A stretch of DNA of 56,311 nucleotides. Source: Acidocella sp. (GTDB lineage Bacteria; Pseudomonadota; Alphaproteobacteria; Acetobacterales; Acetobacteraceae). Shown piece after piece: positions 37,829-45,598 of the stretch (position 1 is its first letter; every line of letters begins with the position of its first letter). The notes beneath the pieces were generated by a model. That model made no database searches and was not told the origin of the DNA. It saw only the letters and a list, made by a program, of their open reading frames with translations. The position numbers and the translations under genes were made by a program. The stretch spans positions 1-56,311 of the forward strand of contig JAQNCT010000013.1 in NCBI GenBank assembly GCA_029077825.1, read 5' to 3'.

Positions 37829-38997
37829 TGCAGGCACTGGAAGTCTTTTGGGTCTTCCTTAAGCTTGGGGTCACCAGTTTTGGCGGACCAGTGGCGCATT
37901 TTGGTTATTTCAGACGCGAATTTGTTGAAAAACGCGACTGGCTGAACGATTCCGATTATGCATCGTTAATAGGTCTATGCCAGTTTTTACCCGGCCCCGG
38001 CTCCAGCCAGACCGGCTTTGGTATTGGGCTGTTGCGGGCGGGCTGGTTGGGAGGAATAGCGGCTTGGGTTGGGTTTACCCTGCCATCCGCTGGCTTGATG
38101 TTTACCATCGCGATGGAGGCCAGCACGCTGGAGGCATCAGCCGCCGGCCAAAAACTGTTGCATGGGCTGCAACTGGCGACACTGGCGGTGGTTGCGCAGG
38201 CAGTATGGACCATGGCCAACAGCCTGTGCCAGGATTTTTCGTGCCGGACTTTAGGGGTGATTGGGCTGCTGGTGGTGATATTGCTGCCCGGCACCGAAGG
38301 GCAAATTCTTGCTCTGGCCATCGGGGGTCTGGTGGGGCGTTATCTACTTGACCGGCCCGCCAAACCGCCAGCCGCAATGGCAGCACCTGGGTTCCGGTTA
38401 TCGCACAAGGTAGGCGTTGTGTGCGTCGGAATTTTTATCCTCATCTTGTTGGCAACGCTCACCATTCCGGGTGCTGGGAATTGGGGCTTGTTTAGCGCCT
38501 TCTACCGCACCGGGGCACTGGTGTTTGGTGGCGGCCATGTTGTGCTGCCCTTATTGAACGATGCCATCGTGCTTCCCGGCTGGGTATCCTCGAGGTTGTT
38601 TTTAGCGGGCTATGGCGCCGCGCAAGCGATGCCCGGCCCGCTGTTCACGATCGCCGCGTATCTGGGTGCGCTCGCCACGCCAAAATCCTCCAATCTGGCC
38701 GGCGCCGGCATTGCTTTGATGGCGATTTTCCTGCCCGGCCTGTTGCTGGTGGCGGGCATTTTGCCATTCTGGCATGGGCTGCGAAACAGGCTGAACGTTG
38801 TGATGACGATGCGGGGGTTGAATTCCATCGTGGTAGGAATCATGGGGTTTGCGCTACTCAATCTTGTCATGCTTGGCAGTATGCGTAGCGTTTATGATTT
38901 AATGATTACACTGGCCGCCTGCTGGGCTTTGATGATTGGCAAAATGCCACCGATTCTGGTGGTTGGTGTTTGTGCTCTGGTTGCGGTAATCACCTAG
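37828..38997 (+). CDS. chrA: Chromate transporter, ChrA family
   Basis: This is an inner-membrane protein of 389 residues with two CHR halves and about 10-12 membrane helices. The N half has GVTSFGGPVAHFGYFRREFV and LCQFLPGPGSSQTGFGIGLLRAG. The C half has ALVFGGGHVVLPLLND and GYGAAQAMPGPLFTIAAYLGAL. These repeat the FGGP...H and PGP motifs of the long-chain CHR family. Members export chromate; the true substrate here is untested. It is coupled by a 1-base overlap to the HIT gene, an unusual neighbour for a his operon. Confidence 0.92.
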   Translation: MQALEVFWVFLKLGVTSFGGPVAHFGYFRREFVEKRDWLNDSDYASLIGLCQFLPGPGSSQTGFGIGLLRAGWLGGIAAWVGFTLPSAGLMFTIAMEASTLEASAAGQKLLHGLQLATLAVVAQAVWTMANSLCQDFSCRTLGVIGLLVVILLPGTEGQILALAIGGLVGRYLLDRPAKPPAAMAAPGFRLSHKVGVVCVGIFILILLATLTIPGAGNWGLFSAFYRTGALVFGGGHVVLPLLNDAIVLPGWVSSRLFLAGYGAAQAMPGPLFTIAAYLGALATPKSSNLAGAGIALMAIFLPGLLLVAGILPFWHGLRNRLNVVMTMRGLNSIVVGIMGFALLNLVMLGSMRSVYDLMITLAACWALMIGKMPPILVVGVCALVAVIT

Positions 38998-38998
38998 C

Positions 38999-39835
38999 AT
39001 GGCAAACGAAAAACAATTTACGTATTGGAACGAGGTCGCTGGCCCGAAATGGGTTAAAATTGGCGATGAAATGGACTCACGCTTCACCGCCATCACTGAT
39101 CTGCTGGTCACGCAAGCCGATGTAAAACCTGGCGAGCGCGTGCTTGATATCGGTTGTGGCATGGGGCCAACAACTTTCCGCTTCGCCGATAAAGCTGGAT
39201 CTGATGGCCACGTCACCGGGATTGATATCTCAACACCGATGCTCAACGTGGCGCGCGAGCGCGGCGTCGGAATTCCTCGTTTAGATTTTTTATTGGCTGA
39301 TGCTCAAACTTTTGAGTTTGTCCCAGCAAAATTTGATGTTCTGACCTCGCGCTTTGGGGTGATGTTTTTTGCAGACCCCGTGGCTGCCTTCACCAACTTA
39401 CGCACCGCTTTGGTTCCCGGTGGTCGGGTATGCTTCGTTTGTTGGGCAACCCTGGATGAAAACCCGCATTGGAACGTGCCATTTCAACTGGTTGCCAAAA
39501 GGCTTGGATATCCTGATGAACGACCGGCGCGGGCACCGGGCCCTATGGCGTTTGCCGACGCCGGTTATGTCACCGAGATTTTAACCAAGGCTGGATATTC
39601 CGATATTGCGGTCACACCAACGCCAGTGCCAATTATCGGGAAAAATCTTACCGAAGAGGCCCAGATTGCCTGCTTGCTGGGCCCGTCTGGCGCACTAACC
39701 GATGAGAAACAGGCTGATGAAGCCACCCGGCAGATCTTGCGTGAAAACATCAGCATCGCATTGGCGCAATTTGATAGCCCTCATGGCATCAAACTGCCAG
39801 CCACGGTGAATGTTATCACCGCAACCAATCGGTAA
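38999..39835 (+). CDS. Class I SAM-dependent methyltransferase
   Basis: This 278-residue protein has a UbiE-like methyltransferase core: VLDIGCGMGPTTFRFAD (motif I at 48-56), VTGIDISTPMLNVARERG, LLADAQTFEF, and the post-motif VLTSRFGVMFFADPVAAFTNLRTALVPGGRV. ATG 38999 lies one base after the chrA stop, so it is probably the last gene of the long rightward run. It converges on uvrA with 5 bases between stops. The substrate is unknown. Confidence 0.88.
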   Translation: MANEKQFTYWNEVAGPKWVKIGDEMDSRFTAITDLLVTQADVKPGERVLDIGCGMGPTTFRFADKAGSDGHVTGIDISTPMLNVARERGVGIPRLDFLLADAQTFEFVPAKFDVLTSRFGVMFFADPVAAFTNLRTALVPGGRVCFVCWATLDENPHWNVPFQLVAKRLGYPDERPARAPGPMAFADAGYVTEILTKAGYSDIAVTPTPVPIIGKNLTEEAQIACLLGPSGALTDEKQADEATRQILRENISIALAQFDSPHGIKLPATVNVITATNR

Positions 39836-39840
39836 GTCAC

Positions 39841-42717
39841 TTAACCGGTCTTTCGTTTACTTCGGGCTGGTTTAACAGGCACCAATAAACTTGCCAAAAA
39901 CCGCCCGGTGTGACTCCCGGCATTGGCAGCAATTTCCTCAGGCGTGCCGGTGGCAACAATGCGCCCCCCGCCATCGCCACCTTCAGGGCCCAGGTCAATC
40001 ACATGGTCTGCTGTTTTTATGACTTCCAGATTATGCTCGATCACGATGATGGTGTTGCCAGCATCAACCAACGCATGCAGCACCTCCAACAATTTGCGGA
40101 TATCATCAAAATGCAGGCCTGTCGTCGGCTCGTCTAAAATATATAATGTCCGGCCGGTCGGACGTTTGGCGAGTTCCTTTGAGAGCTTAATACGCTGTGC
40201 CTCACCGCCTGAGAGCGTGGTCGCTTGCTGGCCAAGGCTAATGTAGCCAAGGCCGACTTTCTGCAGGATGCTAAGACGGTCATGAATTTTTGGAACCGCC
40301 CTGAAGAATTCCTTGGCCTCGTCAACAGTCATGTCCAACACATCCGCGATCGATTTCTCGCGGAATTTTACTTCCAGGGTTTCGCGATTATAGCGCTTGC
40401 CTTTACAGGTATCGCAGGTCACGAACACGTCGGGCAGGAAGTGCATTTCAATTTTTAAAACGCCATCGCCTTGGCAAGCCTCACAGCGCCCACCTTTGAC
40501 ATTGAAGCTGAAGCGGCCAGGCTTGTAGCCGCGCGTGCGCGCTTCTGGCATTTCGGAAAACCAGTCGCGGATGGGGGCGAATAAATCTGTGTAGGTTGCC
40601 GGATTGGAGCGTGGGGTGCGCCCGATCGGTGATTGGTCAATATCAATGATTTTATCAAGCTGTTCCAGACCTTCTAATTTATCGAAAGCACTCGGCACCT
40701 CACCGGAGCCCATCAAACGCCGGGAGACGGCCTTGAAGAGCGTATCAATCACCAGGGTGGATTTGCCGCCGCCCGAGACGCCGGTGACGCAGGTAAATAC
40801 GCCCAGCGGGAAAGCCGCCGTGACATCTTTTAAATTATTGCCGCGCGCACCGATGACTTTAACCATCCGATCTTTTTTGATAGGCCGCCGTGGATTAGGT
40901 ATCGGGATCATCTTGCGGCCGGAAAGGTAATCTCCAGTGATGGATTTAGGGTTGGCCGTTACCTCAGCGGGTGTGCCTTCAGCCACCACATAACCACCGT
41001 TCATGCCGGCGGCGGGGCCCATGTCTATCAAATGGTCAGCACTGCGAATGGCATCTTCATCATGCTCCACCACCAGCACGGTATTGCCAAGGTTTTTCAA
41101 GCGCTGCAGCGTGCCAAGCAAGCGCTCATTGTCGCGCTGGTGCAAACCAATTGATGGCTCATCCAACACATATAAAACGCCTGTCAAACCAGAGCCGATT
41201 TGGCTGGCCAGCCGGATACGCTGGCTCTCCCCACCCGAGAGTGTGGCAGAACCACGGGACAGACTAAGATAATTCAAGCCAACATCAACCAAAAACTGCA
41301 AACGGTCATTGATTTCGCGTAAGATTCGCCGGGCAATTTCCAGCCGCTGGGGGGTGAGGGTTTGATCAACGCCGGCAAACCAATCACGCGCTTTGGCAAT
41401 CGAAAGCTCAGCAATTTCAGCTAGATTTTTCCCGGCAATTTTTACCGCCAGAGCTTCAGGCTTCAAGCGCGCGCCGTGGCAGGTGCCGCAGGGGCGTTCT
41501 GCCTGGTAACGCGATAATTCCTCGCGCACCCAAGCGGAATCAGTTTCGCGTAACCGCCGTTCAAGATTACTGATTACACCTTCAAACGGCTTTTCAACTT
41601 TATAAGCGCGCGCGGCATCTTTATAAATAAACTCAACAGCCTGTTTGCCGGTACCGTAGAGAATAGCAGTGCGTACAGCCTCGGGCAAAGTTTCCCACGG
41701 GGCGGTCATCTTCACGCCAAAATGTTTGGCCAGGCTGGCCAGCGTTTGGTCATAGTAAGGTGATTGCGCATTCGCCCATGGTAGCACTGTACTCTCATTT
41801 AAGGCGCGCTGTTCATCAGGCACCACCAGATGCGGGTCAAAAAAAGTTTCAGCGCCCAAACCATCGCAGGCTGGGCAGGCACCGTGCGGTGAATTAAATG
41901 AGAACAGGCGTGGTTCAATTTCCTCAATGCTAAAGCCGGAAACCGGGCAGGCAAAGCGCGAGGAAAAAACTGTTCGGGCAGCATCGTCCGCACCTTCCGC
42001 GTACACAATGCCATCGGAGAGTCCCAAGGCCGTCTCAAAGGAATCGGCCAGCCGCTTTTCAATGCCAGCACGAACCACGATGCGGTCCACCACCGCCTCA
42101 ATTTCATGCTTGAGCTTTTTATTCAGCGCTGGAACCTGATCGATTTCGTAAAGCTTGCCGTCAACCTTCGCACGGGTGAAGCCCCTACGCTGCAACTCGG
42201 CAAGCTCCTTGCGGTATTCACCCTTACGGTCGCGGATCACTGGGGCGAGCAGCAATAATTTCGTACTCTCAGGCATCGCCATGACCCGGTCCACCATTTG
42301 CGCCACACTCTGCGCCTCGATCGGCAGGCCCGTGGCCGGCGAATAGGGCACCCCGGCCCGCGCCCAGAGCAGCCGCATGTAATCATGAATTTCGGTGACC
42401 GTGCCAACAGTTGAGCGGGGGTTTTTCGATGTGGTTTTTTGCTCAATCGAGATCGCCGGTGAAAGCCCTTCAATTGAATCAACATCAGGCTTGCCCATCA
42501 ATTCCAAAAATTGCCGGGCGTACGATGACAGGCTTTCCACATAACGGCGCTGCCCTTCGGCATAAATCGTATCAAACGCCAGGGAGGATTTTCCCGACCC
42601 TGACAAGCCAGTAATGACAGTAAGCTGCTCGCGCGGGATCGCAATATCGATGTTCTTCAGGTTATGCTCACGCGCCCCCCGCACCGTAATAAACCCAGCG
42701 CCTGCCAACTTCGCCAT
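39841..42717 (-). CDS. uvrA: Excinuclease ABC subunit A
   Basis: UvrA is the damage-sensing ATPase of nucleotide excision repair. It has 958 residues from ATG 42717 ([20 protein letters not shown]); upstream frame extension runs through the LexA boxes and is rejected. Two ABC ATPase halves are visible: [14 protein letters not shown] and [16 protein letters not shown] as Walker [17 protein letters not shown] and [15 protein letters not shown] as signatures. Cysteine pairs in [22 protein letters not shown] and CEACQGDG...CDTCKGKRY supply zinc sites. The gene diverges from ssb. Confidence 0.98.
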   Translation of the reverse strand: MAKLAGAGFITVRGAREHNLKNIDIAIPREQLTVITGLSGSGKSSLAFDTIYAEGQRRYVESLSSYARQFLELMGKPDVDSIEGLSPAISIEQKTTSKNPRSTVGTVTEIHDYMRLLWARAGVPYSPATGLPIEAQSVAQMVDRVMAMPESTKLLLLAPVIRDRKGEYRKELAELQRRGFTRAKVDGKLYEIDQVPALNKKLKHEIEAVVDRIVVRAGIEKRLADSFETALGLSDGIVYAEGADDAARTVFSSRFACPVSGFSIEEIEPRLFSFNSPHGACPACDGLGAETFFDPHLVVPDEQRALNESTVLPWANAQSPYYDQTLASLAKHFGVKMTAPWETLPEAVRTAILYGTGKQAVEFIYKDAARAYKVEKPFEGVISNLERRLRETDSAWVREELSRYQAERPCGTCHGARLKPEALAVKIAGKNLAEIAELSIAKARDWFAGVDQTLTPQRLEIARRILREINDRLQFLVDVGLNYLSLSRGSATLSGGESQRIRLASQIGSGLTGVLYVLDEPSIGLHQRDNERLLGTLQRLKNLGNTVLVVEHDEDAIRSADHLIDMGPAAGMNGGYVVAEGTPAEVTANPKSITGDYLSGRKMIPIPNPRRPIKKDRMVKVIGARGNNLKDVTAAFPLGVFTCVTGVSGGGKSTLVIDTLFKAVSRRLMGSGEVPSAFDKLEGLEQLDKIIDIDQSPIGRTPRSNPATYTDLFAPIRDWFSEMPEARTRGYKPGRFSFNVKGGRCEACQGDGVLKIEMHFLPDVFVTCDTCKGKRYNRETLEVKFREKSIADVLDMTVDEAKEFFRAVPKIHDRLSILQKVGLGYISLGQQATTLSGGEAQRIKLSKELAKRPTGRTLYILDEPTTGLHFDDIRKLLEVLHALVDAGNTIIVIEHNLEVIKTADHVIDLGPEGGDGGGRIVATGTPEEIAANAGSHTGRFLASLLVPVKPARSKRKTG

Positions 42718-42730
42718 ATTAGCCCCAAAT

Positions 42731-42756
42731 GTTCGTGCAGTGTTCGTGCAATGTTC
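42731..42756. promoter_or_regulatory. Three-unit LexA (SOS) array at the uvrA start site
   Basis: On the plus strand GTTC occurs at 42731, 42742 and 42753, each separated by exactly 7 bases. This gives two overlapping alphaproteobacterial LexA boxes GTTC-N7-GTTC (GAAC-N7-GAAC on the uvrA strand). The array begins 14 bases upstream of the uvrA start codon and covers the predicted transcription start. The spacers GTGCAGT and GTGCAAT are nearly identical. Confidence 0.85.
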
Positions 42757-42760
42757 TTGC

Positions 42761-42789
42761 AAGATATGGGGGGACGATTCATAATGCAA
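42761..42789 (-). promoter_or_regulatory. Predicted uvrA promoter
   Basis: Read on the minus strand, TTGCAT (-35, 42789-42784) and TATCTT (-10, 42766-42761) are separated by 17 bases. The predicted start, about 7 bases further on, falls in the outermost LexA half-site, the classic arrangement for repression. Confidence 0.65.
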
Positions 42790-42868
42790 ATATCAAATAT
42801 GTTGCCTGCTGGTATGACCGAATAAAACCGGTTAACCTGATGGCAACTTCAGATTGCAGGAGATGACC

Positions 42869-43363
42869 GTGGCCGGTAGCGTAAACAAAGTCACTTTAGT
42901 GGGGAATTTGGGGAAAGACCCTGAATCACGCAACATGCCCTCCGGTGCTAAGGTTGTTAGCTTTTCAATCGCCACATCGGAATCATGGAACGATAAAGCC
43001 AGCGGTGAGCGCAAAGAGGTAACCGAGTGGCATAAAATTGTGGTGATGAACGAGCGTCTGGCTGACGTTGCCGAAAAATATTTGCGCAAAGGCTCAAAAG
43101 TTTATTTGGAAGGCAAACTGCAAACCCGCAAATGGACCGACCAGTCAGGCCAAGAAAAATACACCACAGAAGTGCTGCTAGGCCGCTTTGGTGGCGAAAT
43201 GGTGCTGCTAGACCGCCCCCAAAACAACTCATCAGGTGGTGAAGATTATGCGCCGCGCGCCAGCGCCCCAACCAGCGCAGCAGCCAAAGCCCCGGCCAAA
43301 GCCAGCAGCGGCGGGTGGGATACGCGCCCCAGCAACGATATGGACGACGAGATCCCGTTCTAG
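42869..43363 (+). CDS. ssb: Single-stranded DNA-binding protein
   Basis: SSB protects single-stranded DNA and recruits repair and replication partners. It has 164 residues. The start is GTG 42869, giving the canonical [23 protein letters not shown] lies 7 bases upstream, whereas the ATG at 42863 touches it. The OB-fold runs to ~residue 110 ([42 protein letters not shown]). A disordered Ala/Ser/Pro-rich linker and the acidic tip DMDDEIPF follow. It diverges from uvrA across the LexA array. Confidence 0.96.
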   Translation: MAGSVNKVTLVGNLGKDPESRNMPSGAKVVSFSIATSESWNDKASGERKEVTEWHKIVVMNERLADVAEKYLRKGSKVYLEGKLQTRKWTDQSGQEKYTTEVLLGRFGGEMVLLDRPQNNSSGGEDYAPRASAPTSAAAKAPAKASSGGWDTRPSNDMDDEIPF

Positions 43364-43367
43364 AGAG

Positions 43368-44372
43368 CTAGCCCGGCACGCCCTTGCTGGTGGAGTATTC
43401 AAAATGCAGGGCGGTGCCGGGAAACACGATGGGGTGGATGGCGTGCGCCGCCATCGCCGCTTCCGAGAAGCCTTGCAGGATAAGTTTCAGCTTGCCGGGA
43501 TAAGTGGCAATGTCGCCAATTGCGAAAATACCCGGCGTTGACGTCTCACACTTGGCCGGCGTGACGCTCAGATGATGGCGCTCCAGCGCCAAGCCCCAAT
43601 CAGCAATCGGGCCAAGCTCCATGGCAAGGCCAAAAAACGGTAATAAAACATCAGCCGGAATGCGCAGCGTGGCATTATCAAGGTCAGCCACCTCAACCGC
43701 GGTTAAGCGCCCGTTTTCACCATGCAGGGCATGGAGCTGGTAAGGTATTACCAGGTTAATCTGACCTTGCGCGGCGGCGGCATCTAATTGCGCGGCTGTC
43801 TCTGGTGCCGCACGAAATTTTGGCCGCCGGTGAATGACGTGAATTGAAGCTGCAATGTCCTTTAGTGCCAGCGCCCAATCAACCGCAGAATCACCGCCGC
43901 CCGCAATTACCACACGCTTACCACGAAAATCCTCGCGTTTTTTAACATAATACTGCACCGCACCGGTTGCCTCATAAGCGGCAAGCCCTTCCAGTGGGGG
44001 GCGGTTGGGGCCAAAAGCCCCGGCACCGGCGGCAATAATAACCGCTTTGGCGTGAATGGTGTCACCTGCACTGGTGGTCAGGGTAAAATCACCGGCGGTT
44101 CCGGTGAGGCCCTCAACCCGGCGGTTCAACAAGCGCGGCGTTGGAAACGGCGCGATCTGGCGCTCCAGCTGCGCAATCAAATCCGCTGCCTCAATCGCCG
44201 GGTGGGCTGGAATGTCGTAGATCGGCTTCTCCGGATATAAAGCAGCGCATTGGCCACCTACCTCACCCAGCGCGTCAATCAACACGCTGCTCAGCTTCAG
44301 CATGCCACATTCAAACACGGCGAACAGGCCAACCGGCCCTGCGCCAATAATCGCCACATCGGTTTTCATCAT
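43368..44372 (-). CDS. Ferredoxin--NADP+ reductase-like flavoprotein (TrxB-like fold)
   Basis: This FAD- and NAD(P)H-binding reductase has about 334 residues. The FAD site is IIGAGPVGLFAVFE (10-15 core) with LGEVGGQCAALYPEKPIYDIPA, the NADPH site is VVIAGGGDSAVDWALAL, and the second FAD site is GIFAIGDIATYPGKLKLI. There is no CxxC redox pair, which separates it from thioredoxin reductase and points to the YumC-type ferredoxin/flavodoxin reductase. Start codons at 44381, 44372 and 44369 are all possible. The open frame further upstream is antisense to tsaE. It converges on ssb. Confidence 0.88.
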   Translation of the reverse strand: MMKTDVAIIGAGPVGLFAVFECGMLKLSSVLIDALGEVGGQCAALYPEKPIYDIPAHPAIEAADLIAQLERQIAPFPTPRLLNRRVEGLTGTAGDFTLTTSAGDTIHAKAVIIAAGAGAFGPNRPPLEGLAAYEATGAVQYYVKKREDFRGKRVVIAGGGDSAVDWALALKDIAASIHVIHRRPKFRAAPETAAQLDAAAAQGQINLVIPYQLHALHGENGRLTAVEVADLDNATLRIPADVLLPFFGLAMELGPIADWGLALERHHLSVTPAKCETSTPGIFAIGDIATYPGKLKLILQGFSEAAMAAHAIHPIVFPGTALHFEYSTSKGVPG

Positions 44373-44439
44373 GTCACCCATAGCTTGGATGTGCCGCAGA
44401 GCGCTTCCACAATCAAGCGGAACAGCGGATGCTACCAGC

Positions 44440-44883
44440 ATGCCCGACTCGAAGTTTATTTCCCCCGGCGAAGCCGCCACCGCAGAGCTGGCCGAACGAT
44501 TGGCGGGCCGGGCCAGGCCGGGCGATGTTTTATGTCTCAGCGGCCCGCTCGGGGCGGGAAAATCAACCTTGGCCCGAGCGTTCATCAGGGCACGGCACAA
44601 AAATCCGGCCTTGGAAGTCCCCAGCCCTACCTTCACGCTGGTACAGATGTATGAGCACCCCGGCGGCAACATCTGGCATTTTGACTTGTGGCGGCTAACC
44701 GGCCCCGAAGCCCTGGAGGAGCTAGGCTGGGATGAGGCGCAAGCCGGCATTGTGCTGGTTGAATGGCCAGACCGGCTTGGCCCCCTGCTGCCAGCGCATG
44801 CTTTGGATATTTTCATCTCGCTCAACCCGGCGGGGCGTGAGATAAAGCTGCAAGGCGATTCAAGGTGGTTCGATGCGTCCTGA
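44440..44883 (+). CDS. tsaE: tRNA threonylcarbamoyladenosine biosynthesis ATPase TsaE
   Basis: TsaE is the ATPase that works with TsaB and TsaD to make t6A37 in tRNA. It has 147 residues from ATG 44440 (MPDSKFISPGEAATAEL); the open frame to the left is antisense to the flavoprotein. Walker A is GPLGAGKST (35-43), followed by VPSPTFTLVQMY and the IWHFDLWRL motif, then VLVEWPDRLG. It overlaps the next gene by 11 bases and heads the tsaE-murU-addB-addA run. Confidence 0.93.
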   Translation: MPDSKFISPGEAATAELAERLAGRARPGDVLCLSGPLGAGKSTLARAFIRARHKNPALEVPSPTFTLVQMYEHPGGNIWHFDLWRLTGPEALEELGWDEAQAGIVLVEWPDRLGPLLPAHALDIFISLNPAGREIKLQGDSRWFDAS

Positions 44884-45598
44884 TACAGCAGTTATTCTCA
44901 GTGCGGGCCTTGGGACCAGAATGCGCCCCCTCACCCTCACCACGCCAAAACCGCTGTTACAGCTGGCAGGCCGGCCCATTCTGGCGCACGCGCTTGAGCG
45001 GCTGCGGGCCGCTGGTGTGCAAAAAATTGTTGTAAATGCGCATTATCTGGCGGACCAAATCGGGGCGTTTTTAGCCAACCAGCCAGACGTGGTGTTGAAC
45101 CAAGAGCCGCAACTTTTGGACACCGGCGGCGCCATCATGGCCATGCAGGCCAAACACCTGCTGCCGGATGCGCCATTTTACGTGGTTAATGGTGATGCCT
45201 TCTGGATCGACGGCCCAACTGACACGCTGGCCCGGCTGGCCAACGCCTATGATGTCCAGCAGCTTGATGCCATGCTGTTGCTGGCACGCACGGCCGGTGC
45301 TCTGGCGGAAACCGGCCTGGGGGATTTTTTATGGCCGCGCGGTGGTGGGCTAAAACGACGTCAGGAACGTGATGTGGCACCTTATTTATATGCCGGGGTA
45401 CAAATTGTAGCCCCCAACTTATTTGCCGGCGCACCATCCGCGCCATTCAGCATGAATGTGCTGTGGGACCAGGCTTTGGCGGCCGGCAGGCTAGGAGCAA
45501 TCGTGCATGACGGGGTGTGGTTTCATCTCTCCACCCCGCAAGATCTGGCACATGCCGATGCCGTGCTTGAAGCGCGCGAAGTTGGCAACACCACATGA
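44873..45598 (+). CDS. murU: Nucleotidyltransferase, MurU type
   Basis: This is a probable uridylyltransferase acting on N-acetylmuramate 1-phosphate in peptidoglycan recycling, 241 residues. The nucleotide-binding signature is LSAGLGTRMRPLTLTTPKPLLQ, followed by VVNAHYLADQIGAFL, DTGGAIM and VVNGDAFW. ATG 44873 has AAGGTGG upstream. In many alphaproteobacteria the kinase gene amgK lies between tsaE and murU; here the two genes overlap and no kinase is present, so the exact sugar substrate is less certain. Confidence 0.85.
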   Translation: MRPDTAVILSAGLGTRMRPLTLTTPKPLLQLAGRPILAHALERLRAAGVQKIVVNAHYLADQIGAFLANQPDVVLNQEPQLLDTGGAIMAMQAKHLLPDAPFYVVNGDAFWIDGPTDTLARLANAYDVQQLDAMLLLARTAGALAETGLGDFLWPRGGGLKRRQERDVAPYLYAGVQIVAPNLFAGAPSAPFSMNVLWDQALAAGRLGAIVHDGVWFHLSTPQDLAHADAVLEAREVGNTT

